From: Calditerrivibrio sp.
Lineage (GTDB): Bacteria > Chrysiogenota > Deferribacteres > Deferribacterales > Calditerrivibrionaceae
Assembly (NCBI GenBank): GCA_026415135.1
Contig: JAOAHS010000037.1
Coordinates: forward strand, 62,001 to 126,000
Reading direction: 5' to 3'
DNA length: 64,000 nucleotides
In this document: positions 38,368-46,098 of the stretch, piece after piece
Position numbering within the stretch: position 1 is the stretch's first letter
How the letters are laid out: each line of letters begins with the position of its first letter
Notes under the pieces: model-generated
Databases searched by the model: none
What the model was told of the DNA's origin: nothing
What the model saw: the letters and a program-made list of their open reading frames with translations, nothing else
Program-made: the position numbers and the translations under genes

Positions 38368-38385
38368 TGACATCACCTCATTTTT
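38263..38385 (-). ncRNA. Candidate structured regulatory leader RNA of mgtA
   Basis: In minus-strand sense, GTGATGTCAATGG (38376-38364) is complementary to CCATTTGGCATCAC (38293-38280): 13 pairs with one G-U and one bulge, enclosing about 70 bases. The 9-mer GATGTCAAT recurs at 38275-38267, exactly 100 bases downstream, and its GATGTC can instead pair with the same GGCATC in a local hairpin with an ACTGAA loop. Inside the large stem, GGACCTTAC and GTAGGTGTTC can pair with one bulge and two wobbles. The first arm overlaps the ribosome site and start of the embedded ORF. I do not recognise the M-box core. The layout is seen; the regulatory role is inference. Confidence 0.5.
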
Positions 38386-38397
38386 AAAAGGTTTTAC

Positions 38398-38426
38398 TTC
38401 TTATATTTTAATTAATCAAATGTCAA
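38398..38426 (-). promoter_or_regulatory. Predicted promoter of mgtA-mgtC
   Basis: TTGACA (38426-38421) on the minus strand is followed by an AT-rich spacer and overlapping -10 candidates: TAAGAA at 17 bases or TATAAG at 15 bases. Transcription would begin near 38390, about 320 bases before mgtA, which leaves room for the leader element. Confidence 0.6.
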
Positions 38427-38528
38427 TATAAAATGTATCAAGGTTGTGTTTATACTCCCTGGCAACTAAAATTCCCTGATATTTAAGGTTTATTTTTATG
38501 TTATATTAAAGATGAATAACAAAATCAT

Positions 38529-38556
38529 TTGGATATTGTTATTTGTCTACTATTAT
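38529..38556 (+). promoter_or_regulatory. Tentative promoter for the PEP-utilising-like gene
   Basis: TTGGAT (38529-38534) and TATTAT (38551-38556) are 16 bases apart, with a predicted start near 38563 and a leader of about 60 bases. The surrounding sequence is very AT-rich, so chance matches are likely. Confidence 0.3.
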
Positions 38557-38622
38557 GTGTGAATCTTTTTAATTTCGGTAAATGAGATTGATTTTTAATA
38601 CGATTGGATTTATAGAAAAGTT

Positions 38623-40329
38623 ATGGAGAGATATAAGAGTTTAATTGAAAGTCTAAATTTAAAGTACGATCCGAGTGTTGATGGGATTACCTATGTGGCA
38701 AAATTCCATTACAAAGGTAACAGGGGATTTTTTCATATTTTTTGTGATACTTTTAATATACTTTTAATAAAGAGTATTCACAAAGATTTTGTCAGAGTTT
38801 TGTCTGGTGTAGTCGATTTAGATGACAGGATATTATCCAGAATATCTGATTTTCTATCAAATATCGAACGAAACCACTCTTTTGATCTGATGGTAGAGTT
38901 TTCGATCTTTGGGGATGATTTTATAATAAAGGGGTTAAAAGATGATTTAGCTACTAAAGATATGATACCTTTTGGGGAGATAAAAAGTCCTTTAACAGGT
39001 GTGGAATATAGTCTTTTTAAAGATTCATCCATCGAAAAAAATCTCTATTCGAACACGATCTTTTCGGGTTTTTTCCCTGATACGCTGACATATTTTACTT
39101 CAAGTTTGTTGAAGAAACATTCTGAGATTTTTTCTCCACTTTTTGTACATGCAAACTTTAAAACATATACCCCTTCAATAAAAATTATATTTAATAAGCC
39201 CTATTTTAATATGAGAAATGCTTCTATATGGGGTGCTACACTGAATGTTGGAGATTATTTTTATGATATAAATTTTGCACAACATCTTTTTGTAAAAAAA
39301 GATTATAAAAAAATCCCAAAACTTGATTCGTATGAGTTGAATATCACTTTTGATGAAATTAAAAGTATTCTTGATGAGATCAGAGAATACTTGGTGAGTT
39401 TTGATGATGAAAAGATATTTTCCGAACACTATACACAGCTATTGTCGCTTATTGTTATGTGCGAGGAGATGAATTTTCTACTTTTGATGGGAAGATTATG
39501 TTTTCTTCTTGATACATTTAGAGACCTGGATAACACATTGATGTTTATTTATAAAACGAGAAGGCACAACCCTTTGTCCAATTCAAAAATAAAAGTTTGT
39601 GAATACTTTGATCTCAACACTGAAGTTAGATTCGTCGAAATACCATCATTCGAGCCTGTAGATGTAGAAGATTTTCTAAAAGAGATCTCATCTATTAAGA
39701 GAGTTTTTTATAAGAAAAAGATCTTGGAAGCAGTGGAACATTTGCATAATGGATTGGATGTCAGGGATGAATTATTTGTAATAAGAAACAATCTAATGAT
39801 AAAAACAAAGGAGATAGTTGATAAGATTGCTTCCAGATTGATGGAAAATATGCAAATAAAGAAAAAAGATGATATCTACTATCTTGAGCTGGATGAAATA
39901 AAACAGATTCTTGATAACAATTTTTACGGGAATGTAGCTTTTAATATCTATTTTAGAAAGGCCCAGATGGATCGATTTAAGATACAGTTTGTACCACCTG
40001 AGATCTATGAAGGGGATATAGACAGGGTAGAGGAGATTGCTGATAATCTTGTAAAGAGGTTATTTGCTTTGAATACCCATAAGACGGTGACTTTTTTCTA
40101 TAAGGATGATGTGAAAAACTATAAGATATTACCATCTTCTTCAATAAGTTATGTAGATGAAATAATAAGTTTTGACGGTGTCATAGTAAACAATGTCCCT
40201 TTGTTTTCCCATTTTATGGAATTTTGTGCGCTTCAAGGGAAAGCTATCTGGTCTGGGATAAGAATACCTGATAAGGTTTTTAGTGGTAGAGATTTGATAC
40301 TAAAAAAGGGGGAGATCATTGTTAAGTAA
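38623..40329 (+). CDS. PEP-utilising-enzyme-like protein with swivelling domain, lacking ATP-grasp
   Basis: 568 residues, no signal peptide. I recognise only faint family features. Residues about 370-460 resemble the linker of rifampicin phosphotransferase/PEP synthase proteins, with a helical part then DDIYYLELDEIKQIL and VPPEIYEGD. The last 70 residues resemble the PEP-utilising mobile domain (DGVIVNN, then LFSHFMEFCALQGKA, ending LKKGEIIVK), where His530 of the SH pair would be the phospho-accepting His. The N-terminal ATP-grasp nucleotide-binding domain of such enzymes is not visible. It overlaps the ADP-ribosylglycohydrolase gene by 11 bases, so the two are coupled. The function is unknown and the domain assignment is inference. 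Confidence 0.6.
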   Translation: MERYKSLIESLNLKYDPSVDGITYVAKFHYKGNRGFFHIFCDTFNILLIKSIHKDFVRVLSGVVDLDDRILSRISDFLSNIERNHSFDLMVEFSIFGDDFIIKGLKDDLATKDMIPFGEIKSPLTGVEYSLFKDSSIEKNLYSNTIFSGFFPDTLTYFTSSLLKKHSEIFSPLFVHANFKTYTPSIKIIFNKPYFNMRNASIWGATLNVGDYFYDINFAQHLFVKKDYKKIPKLDSYELNITFDEIKSILDEIREYLVSFDDEKIFSEHYTQLLSLIVMCEEMNFLLLMGRLCFLLDTFRDLDNTLMFIYKTRRHNPLSNSKIKVCEYFDLNTEVRFVEIPSFEPVDVEDFLKEISSIKRVFYKKKILEAVEHLHNGLDVRDELFVIRNNLMIKTKEIVDKIASRLMENMQIKKKDDIYYLELDEIKQILDNNFYGNVAFNIYFRKAQMDRFKIQFVPPEIYEGDIDRVEEIADNLVKRLFALNTHKTVTFFYKDDVKNYKILPSSSISYVDEIISFDGVIVNNVPLFSHFMEFCALQGKAIWSGIRIPDKVFSGRDLILKKGEIIVK

Positions 40330-41272
40330 CAGTGACGCTGTCTCTGATTGCTTGCATTCAAAAAAAGTGACAGAAGTATTAGGTGAGGTAATTAGAGAAA
40401 CCTCCGATAGGGTTAAGGGGGTTATTGCTGGTAATATAATTGGTGATATGCTTGGTTTGCCCTTTGAAGGTAAAAGTATAGGTGATTGTAAAAGGCCTAT
40501 CCTGCTACCACGTGCCCCAGATATATTACTCAAGGAGCATTTACAAAACTATAAATGCGATCTCTATTCCGATGATACCTCTATGTTACTTGCTCTTACT
40601 GAATCCCTTTTGGAGAAAGGTTGTGTAGACAAGAAGAACGAATTGATCAAATATCGTCAATGGTTATTTGAGGGTAAATATACTCCTGAAGGTAGAGCTT
40701 TTGGGTACGGGAAAACAACTTATAAGGCTGTAGTTGAAGGTGTACCCGCTGGTACAAGAAAAGATAATGGCAATGGTGCTTTGATGAGATCTTCGATTTT
40801 ATCATGTTTTTTTTATAATAGATCCAATGAGTTTTTGGAAAGAGTTTCCGCTGAGTCCACATCTGTGACCCATGGCCATCCTGTATCTATATTTACCAAT
40901 ATCATTTACAATATCCTTTTAAAGGATCTTATCTTAGGTAAAAACCTTTTAGACGCAATAGAAGATGTTTATAAAAGGTATTACAATTTGATCGAAGATA
41001 TAAATGAGATATTTTTTGAGCCTCTGTTCTATAAAAATACGGCGTATGTTGTGACTACATTGCAGACTGCTATATGGCTAAATTTGGAATCCCATAGTTT
41101 TATGGAGGCTATTTTAAAGGCGGTATATCTTGGCGGAGACGCAGACACAATAGCCGCAGTAACAGGTGCAATTGCTGGGGCTATTTATGGATTTTGTGCT
41201 ATACCTGAGGAACTCAGGGTTCTTATCAAGCCCGTGTATGAGAAATACAGTTTTCTCACGGAGATATGTTAG
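40319..41272 (+). CDS. ADP-ribosylglycohydrolase (DraG/ARH) family protein
   Basis: 317 residues. Family metal-binding motifs are present: GNIIGDMLGLPFEGKSIGD at the N-terminus, YSDDTSMLLAL, the central DNGNGALMRSS and the C-terminal LGGDADTIAAVTGAIAGA. These residues hold two Mg2+ that activate water for removal of ADP-ribose from protein or another acceptor. The start is TTG at 40319, with GGGGGAG about four bases upstream. It overlaps the preceding gene by 11 bases and its stop overlaps the convergent larA stop by 4. The substrate is unknown; no ADP-ribosyltransferase is seen nearby. Confidence 0.88.
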   Translation: MLSNSDAVSDCLHSKKVTEVLGEVIRETSDRVKGVIAGNIIGDMLGLPFEGKSIGDCKRPILLPRAPDILLKEHLQNYKCDLYSDDTSMLLALTESLLEKGCVDKKNELIKYRQWLFEGKYTPEGRAFGYGKTTYKAVVEGVPAGTRKDNGNGALMRSSILSCFFYNRSNEFLERVSAESTSVTHGHPVSIFTNIIYNILLKDLILGKNLLDAIEDVYKRYYNLIEDINEIFFEPLFYKNTAYVVTTLQTAIWLNLESHSFMEAILKAVYLGGDADTIAAVTGAIAGAIYGFCAIPEELRVLIKPVYEKYSFLTEIC

Positions 41273-42519
41273 TCTATCACAAAGAGATAGTTGTAGCTGG
41301 TAGGAACGATGGCCAGACTTTGATTTTTGATTAAGTTTTTTATCTCGTCTATGGATTTGAGCTTTATAAAACCCATTCTTTTTGTATCTTCTTCATTGAA
41401 ACCTGAAAAAAGGTAACAATTAAAGCGTTCAGTGATACTTCTTAGGTTATAGGCGGTTTGTCTGTTTATCTGATAGTCAAATAAAAGCCTATTAAACATC
41501 TCCTTTGAAGATGGAAGATCAAAAAAGTTTTTAAAGTGTTCGTTACCGTATCCGTCTTTACATTCGGCAAAAAAGAATATATTACCACCATCTTTCACAA
41601 TGTTTGTGATGCGATCCAAAGATTTTTGAGCCTGTACCATATTTATATCTTTTGGGAAGCCACCTGCTGATACAATTACGTTATTATATTTTTCACCTAC
41701 CCGGATGGAGGTGTATTGTTTTAACTTTTCACAAGCCTCTATATGAGCAGTAAAGAGATCTCCACATGTTAGATCTATTATTTCGTTGTTATCATTTAGG
41801 ATGGTGTTTATGGAAAAAAAGGTTTTTCCCCTTCTGGCTATCATGATTGCTTCTACTAAATCGTTGTGGACAGGGTTGTTTTTAAGGTTTGCGGTAGTAG
41901 CAAAGCGATTTTTACATCTGTTTTCCTCATCTAAGACAAGCTTATGGTTGTGAAGTGCTGTTTTTCGTGCTGCAATGCCGGGGATAATAAGCTTTCTACC
42001 TCCACCAAAACCTGCAAAGTAATGGTAACTAACTGATCCTATAGGTATAATGGTGTCTGCTTTTAAATAAGCATTATTTATAAGGATGGGGGTATTATTT
42101 CTCGTTTTACCAAAATAAAAGTGTGAGTCTACATCGTCGGGGTTGTGATCTATGATTTTGTGGGAGTACTTTTCATAGATCTGTTCAGTAAGAATCAGTT
42201 TTTTTTCATCTTCAGTTAGGCTTCGGTGGGTGCCAATAGCAAAAATAATATTAAAACTTTTATTGTACTGTTCAAAGATATTAAAGAGATACGGTATAAA
42301 AATCTCCGCACCAGATTTCCTTGTGATATCTGGTAATATTATAAGGGTATGGTTAGAGTGAGCTATAACCTCTTCTATACCCTCCATTAAAATTGATTCG
42401 TTGTTTAGAATGTTCACAATTTTTTCTAAGCTTAAAGGTGATTTTGAGTAGTCTAATGAAAGTATATCAGCGGTATCTATGCCCAGATTTAAAATATCTT
42501 TTCCATACCTAATCTGCAT
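41269..42519 (-). CDS. larA: LarA-family (lactate racemase-like) nickel-pincer enzyme
   Basis: 416 residues. Family landmarks are DITRKSGAEIF, GTHRSLTEDE, DHNPDDVDSH, SYHYFAGFGGGRKLIIPGIA with the Lys that anchors the nickel-pincer nucleotide, and HNHKLVLDE. LarA racemises lactate; homologues act on other 2-hydroxyacids, so the substrate is uncertain. Cofactor genes larB, larC and larE are not in the window. I start at ATG 42519 because AGGTGG is seven to eight bases upstream; a GTG at 42528 overlaps moaA. Cotranscribed with moaA and tatBC. Confidence 0.85.
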   Translation of the reverse strand: MQIRYGKDILNLGIDTADILSLDYSKSPLSLEKIVNILNNESILMEGIEEVIAHSNHTLIILPDITRKSGAEIFIPYLFNIFEQYNKSFNIIFAIGTHRSLTEDEKKLILTEQIYEKYSHKIIDHNPDDVDSHFYFGKTRNNTPILINNAYLKADTIIPIGSVSYHYFAGFGGGRKLIIPGIAARKTALHNHKLVLDEENRCKNRFATTANLKNNPVHNDLVEAIMIARRGKTFFSINTILNDNNEIIDLTCGDLFTAHIEACEKLKQYTSIRVGEKYNNVIVSAGGFPKDINMVQAQKSLDRITNIVKDGGNIFFFAECKDGYGNEHFKNFFDLPSSKEMFNRLLFDYQINRQTAYNLRSITERFNCYLFSGFNEEDTKRMGFIKLKSIDEIKNLIKNQSLAIVPTSYNYLFVID

Positions 42520-42520
42520 T

Positions 42521-43501
42521 TTAGCCACCTATCTTTGACATGGTTCTTTTAAAGCTTCTGTGGGAACAGTCATCCAAATGGTGCGACCAGTCTTTAAATT
42601 CAAGGGATTGTTTTAGTTTTTCTATGAGTGATCCTTCATCCTTTGTTTTGATTGCATCATTTAAATCGATCTCTTTATCGGAGAGTAAGCATGGGCGTAA
42701 TTTCCCATCTGAAGTAAGCCTTAGTTTATCGCAATCTCCACAAAAATGGTTGGATACTGGAGTGATTATCCCTATCTTGGCACCGTTTGACAACCTGTAG
42801 TTAAGTGCTGGTCCTTCGTATTTATGTTTTTCTATCTTCTTTAGCTCAAAATATTTGGCGATCTCATCTATAACTTCTTTACCTTTGATGATGGAATCTT
42901 TTGACCATTCACTAAAATTTCCTATCGGCATAAATTCTATAAATCTCACAGTGACGTTGTGTTCGGATGCAAAATCACAAAAATCTATGATTTCATCATC
43001 ATTAAACCCTTTTATCAGCACGGTGTTTATCTTGATGTTTAGAAAGCCAGCATCCTGAGCTGTTTTTATACCATTTATAATCTCTACTAGGTCAAACCCA
43101 CCGGTTATTTGCTGGTACCTTTCTGGTCTTAAAGAATCGATACTTACATTTATTCTGTCAAGACCAGCTTTTTTTAGACCATGGGCAAATCTTGATAAAA
43201 GTGCCCCATTTGTAGTCAGTGTGAGATCGTCTACGCTCGTATTTTCCCTGAGCATCTTTACAAAATCTACAAGCCCCTTTCTAACAAGAGGCTCCCCTCC
43301 GGTGATCCTAACCTTTTTTACGCCCATATTAGTCAATAGCTTTAAAACAAAGAGGATATCTTCGTATCTTAAAATATTTGAGTGATCAGCAAATTTAAAA
43401 CCATCATGGGGGACACAGTATTTGCATCTGAAATTACATCTATCTGTGATGGATACACGTATATATTTGTATTTTCTTCCGTACTTGTCTGCAAGCTCAT
43501 T
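42521..43501 (-). CDS. moaA: GTP 3',8-cyclase MoaA
   Basis: 326 residues. Radical-SAM cluster motif CNFRCKYC near the N-terminus, the second [4Fe-4S] set CGDCDKLRLTSDGKLRPC near the C-terminus, and the terminal Gly-Gly needed for activation by its partner. It makes the first molybdopterin intermediate with MoaC. I start at ATG 43501, which overlaps the tatC stop; a TTG 36 bases upstream lies inside tatC. Linkage to the Tat genes fits, because Tat exports folded molybdoenzymes. Confidence 0.94.
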   Translation of the reverse strand, partial: NELADKYGRKYKYIRVSITDRCNFRCKYCVPHDGFKFADHSNILRYEDILFVLKLLTNMGVKKVRITGGEPLVRKGLVDFVKMLRENTSVDDLTLTTNGALLSRFAHGLKKAGLDRINVSIDSLRPERYQQITGGFDLVEIINGIKTAQDAGFLNIKINTVLIKGFNDDEIIDFCDFASEHNVTVRFIEFMPIGNFSEWSKDSIIKGKEVIDEIAKYFELKKIEKHKYEGPALNYRLSNGAKIGIITPVSNHFCGDCDKLRLTSDGKLRPCLLSDKEIDLNDAIKTKDEGSLIEKLKQSLEFKDWSHHLDDCSHRSFKRTMSKIGG

Positions 43502-44246
43502 CATAAATGTTAACTTGGTTAGTATCTTTTTTACCAAAGATTTTAGCTATGAATATGCTTATTTCATATAAAAAAAGTAGTGGAATAGCCATCATTATCT
43601 GACTGACCACATCCGGTGGAGTAAGGATAGCTGCAATTATGAAGATTCCTACTATGGAATAACCCCTATATTTTTTTAACATTTTATCTGTCACAAGACC
43701 TATATTGGCCAGGAAAAAAACAACTACTGGTAGCTCAAAAACTATACCAAATCCCAACATCAGCTTAACTACAAAGGATAGGTACCATGACAATGAAAGG
43801 TTTGCACTTATCCCTTCTGATGCGTAAGAAAGGAAAAATTTAAAAGCTATGGGTAACACATATTCATAGCAGAAAAAAGCTCCAGCAAAAAACAATATTG
43901 ATGCTGAAATTACAAACCCTGAGACATATTTTTTCTCATGGGCATATAGACCTGGTGCTATAAATTTCCATAATTCGTATAGGATATAGGGCATTGAAAA
44001 AAAAACGGCAGCCATGAAAGATATCTTTAATTCTGTGATAAAACCCTCAGTTAGTTTTAGCATGGATAATGTTGAGTTTGGGGGCAGGTATATATCCAAA
44101 GGTTTTTTTATAAAGGCGAAAAAATAGCTACTTTTCCAGTAGCAGAGGGAAAAGGCTATTGTTAGGGCTACAAGTATCCTGATGAGCCTTTTTCTAAGTT
44201 CTTCAAGGTGAGCCATCAAGGGCTGTTCCGTATCTACATGTCTCAT
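43497..44246 (-). CDS. tatC: Sec-independent protein translocase TatC
   Basis: 249 residues and six membrane helices. QPLMAHLEELRKRLIRI is the signal-binding N-terminus, followed by MPYILYELWKFIAPGLYAHEKK (conserved Glu) and FGIVFELPVVVFFLA. It is the receptor of the Tat pathway for folded proteins. The start overlaps the tatB stop (ATGA). Confidence 0.95.
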   Translation of the reverse strand: MRHVDTEQPLMAHLEELRKRLIRILVALTIAFSLCYWKSSYFFAFIKKPLDIYLPPNSTLSMLKLTEGFITELKISFMAAVFFSMPYILYELWKFIAPGLYAHEKKYVSGFVISASILFFAGAFFCYEYVLPIAFKFFLSYASEGISANLSLSWYLSFVVKLMLGFGIVFELPVVVFFLANIGLVTDKMLKKYRGYSIVGIFIIAAILTPPDVVSQIMMAIPLLFLYEISIFIAKIFGKKDTNQVNIYE

Positions 44247-44530
44247 TGATCAACCTTTTTCTCTTGCGTATTTTTCTGGGATGACGAATTGCTTTCTTCT
44301 GAGGTTTGTTTCCATTTCTCTTCATAAACGGTTTTTAGGTCTTTCTCTTTGGGTTTATCTTCTAAAACATCATCTATTTTAACTGCTTCCTTAAACCCAT
44401 CCATAGCTCTTCTGAACTCTGCATACCCTTTGCCCAAGGCTTTTGCCACCTCAGGTAGTCTTTTAGGGCCAATTACCACTATAGCTACAACTGCTATTAA
44501 TAATATTTCTGACAATCCCAAACCGAACAT
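44243..44530 (-). CDS. tatB: Twin-arginine translocase subunit TatB
   Basis: 95 residues. One N-terminal membrane helix (LSEILLIAVVAIVVIGPKRL), the hinge proline and an amphipathic helix (EVAKALGKGYAEFRRAMDGF), then a charged tail. The Glu in the helix and the extended tail favour TatB over TatA, but a dual-function subunit is possible. GAGG lies upstream of the ATG. Directly coupled to tatC. Confidence 0.85.
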   Translation of the reverse strand: MFGLGLSEILLIAVVAIVVIGPKRLPEVAKALGKGYAEFRRAMDGFKEAVKIDDVLEDKPKEKDLKTVYEEKWKQTSEESNSSSQKNTQEKKVDQ

Positions 44531-44587
44531 AGTTAACCTCGTATTTTTACCTTTTGAATATGTATCATTTTTTATTCAAAATCAATA

Positions 44588-45604
44588 CTAAAGAACTGGT
44601 ATTATCCTGGTAGCACCTCTTTCTATTCTATCTTCCAGACTCGACCATAGCCCTTTATATTCTGGTAAAGGTAATACTACAATTTCATCTACAAGAACTT
44701 CGACTTTTCTTAAAGTACTAAAAAAAAGTTTCATCGCTTTTTGGGGTTTGTTGCTTAAATTGAATAACAGGATATTTTCCTGATTGTAGGTTATATCATG
44801 ATCAAAATGTATAATGGCTAAGCGTTTTTCTTTAGAAAGTGTGCTTAATAAGTTATTAAAGTTAGTATGAGAATCGATTTTTTTTATAAAACACAGAGGT
44901 AACTTAGGAGCGTAATGTTTATATTTTGTGCCTGGAGAGAGGACTTTGTCTGTTTCCTTGAAAAACGTTGTATCACCAATCACTTTTTCTATCTCTTCCT
45001 TTGAGATGGAACCTTTGCGCAGTATAGATGGTGGCATTGTTAAAGGGTTTATTACAGTGGATTCAAGACCCATTTCTGTGAGACCTTCATCTATGATAAT
45101 GTCCACCTTACCTAAAAGCTCCTGTTTAATATCTTCTACACAGGTACCAGATGGTCTACCGGAGATATTGGCTGATGGTGCCGCGAGGGGTCCTGTTTTT
45201 TCTATGAGTTTCAGAGTGAAAAGGTTATTAGGCATTCTCACTGCTATTGTATTCAGTCCTGCGGTAATTATTCTGTTTATATCTCCTTTAGCTTTAAATA
45301 TGATTGTAAGCGGCCCAGGCCAAAAATGATTTATAAGTTTGACAGAAGGTTCGTTTATTTCCTCTGTTAGTTCTTTGAGCTGTTCCACATTGGCGATATG
45401 TACTATGAGGGGGTTATCCTTAGGGCGATCTTTGGCCAAAAAAATCTTTTTTAGTCCCTTTGAGCTGTAGATGGAAGCTGCAATTCCGTATACTGTTTCT
45501 GTGGGGATAACAGCTATACCATCGTTTTTTATAACCGATGCCGTTAAGTCTAACGCGGGAAAAAAATTGCTATCTGTAAGTTTTACAATCTCTGTTTCTG
45601 ACAT
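44588..45604 (-). CDS. Threonylcarbamoyl-AMP synthase (Sua5 type)
   Basis: 338 residues. The N-terminal YrdC domain (residues 1-205) shows GIAVIPTETVYGIAASI, KDRPKDNPLIVHI and SANISGRPSGT. A linker leads to the C-terminal Sua5 domain (LSPGTKYKHYAPKLPL). It makes TC-AMP for the t6A37 tRNA modification. No ribosome binding site precedes the ATG, and the predicted promoter ends only a few bases before it, so the message may be leaderless. First gene of a unit with tatBC-moaA-larA. Confidence 0.93.
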   Translation of the reverse strand: MSETEIVKLTDSNFFPALDLTASVIKNDGIAVIPTETVYGIAASIYSSKGLKKIFLAKDRPKDNPLIVHIANVEQLKELTEEINEPSVKLINHFWPGPLTIIFKAKGDINRIITAGLNTIAVRMPNNLFTLKLIEKTGPLAAPSANISGRPSGTCVEDIKQELLGKVDIIIDEGLTEMGLESTVINPLTMPPSILRKGSISKEEIEKVIGDTTFFKETDKVLSPGTKYKHYAPKLPLCFIKKIDSHTNFNNLLSTLSKEKRLAIIHFDHDITYNQENILLFNLSNKPQKAMKLFFSTLRKVEVLVDEIVVLPLPEYKGLWSSLEDRIERGATRIIPVL

Positions 45605-45612
45605 GATGGGTG

Positions 45613-45641
45613 AGATTACATCAAAAAATTCCCATCGTCAA
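45613..45641 (-). promoter_or_regulatory. Sigma-70-type promoter of sua5-tatBC-moaA-larA
   Basis: TTGACG (45641-45636) and TAATCT (45618-45613) on the minus strand are exactly 17 bases apart. The predicted start, near 45606, is about two bases before the sua5 ATG. Confidence 0.6.
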
Positions 45642-45642
45642 G

Positions 45643-45657
45643 TGGCATAAAATTTGA
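45643..45657 (+). promoter_or_regulatory. Candidate sigma-54 promoter of the flgB operon
   Basis: TGGCAT-N5-TTTGA: the GG of the -24 element and the G of the -12 element have the correct spacing, but the -12 reads TTGA instead of TTGC. It lies 27 bases before the flgB start, back to back with the sua5 promoter. Flagellar basal-body genes are sigma-54-dependent in many groups. Confidence 0.4.
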
Positions 45658-45683
45658 TTAATTATTGTTACAGGAGGCAGATT

Positions 45684-46088
45684 ATGGATATTTTTAATAA
45701 AAGTTTGGTGAACGATCTAAGTTATGCATTGAGGGTAAATAGTGTCAAGAATAGTATTTTGGCTAATAATATAGCCAATGTGGATACACCTAAATATAAA
45801 GCTAAAAAACTTGAGTTTACTGAGGTTATGCAGGAATATTTTTCCGGTGGATCGAGATTGCCCCTTAAAACAACTAACCATAAGCATATAAAAGGGGGTA
45901 TAAATATAGATGATCCATCAAGTTTTGTAAGATTACAGAACAATCCATCCCTTCGAAACGATGGTAATGACGTAAATCTTGACTATGAAATGAGTGAAAT
46001 GGCTAAAAACAGTATCCAATACTCCATGTTTTCCCAGATCATCTCAGGTAAGTTTACTGGTCTTAAATCTGCAATTCAAGGTAGATAG
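45684..46088 (+). CDS. flgB: Flagellar basal-body rod protein FlgB
   Basis: 134 residues. The N-terminal rod motif SILANNIANVDTPKYKAKKL is characteristic, followed by a conserved C-terminal helical region (EMSEMAKNSIQYSMFSQII). It is the proximal rod protein. GGAGG precedes the ATG at 45684; an upstream TTG is rejected. First gene of the flgBC-fliEFGHIJ-motE operon. Confidence 0.95.
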   Translation: MDIFNKSLVNDLSYALRVNSVKNSILANNIANVDTPKYKAKKLEFTEVMQEYFSGGSRLPLKTTNHKHIKGGINIDDPSSFVRLQNNPSLRNDGNDVNLDYEMSEMAKNSIQYSMFSQIISGKFTGLKSAIQGR

Positions 46089-46098
46089 GAGGTAGTTT

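Larger units (their letters stand above)
38070..38622. other. 553-base region between divergent mgtA and the PEP-utilising-like gene
   Basis: No conventional gene lies here. The left 330 bases are the mgtA leader on the minus strand: promoter, switch-like inverted/direct repeats with a 34-residue ORF, then two AT-rich hairpins and the mgtA ribosome binding site. The stretch 38250-38385 is visibly richer in G+C than its flanks. The right part (38430-38622) is AT-rich and holds only a tentative plus-strand promoter. Confidence 0.8.

Noticed and set aside
38263-38385. M-box Mg2+ riboswitch
   Set aside because: The position fits, but the conserved M-box segments are not recognisable in the leader.
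38460-38480. Sigma-54 promoter upstream of the PEP-utilising-like gene
   Set aside because: TGGCAA is present but no TTGC-like element lies at the needed spacing.
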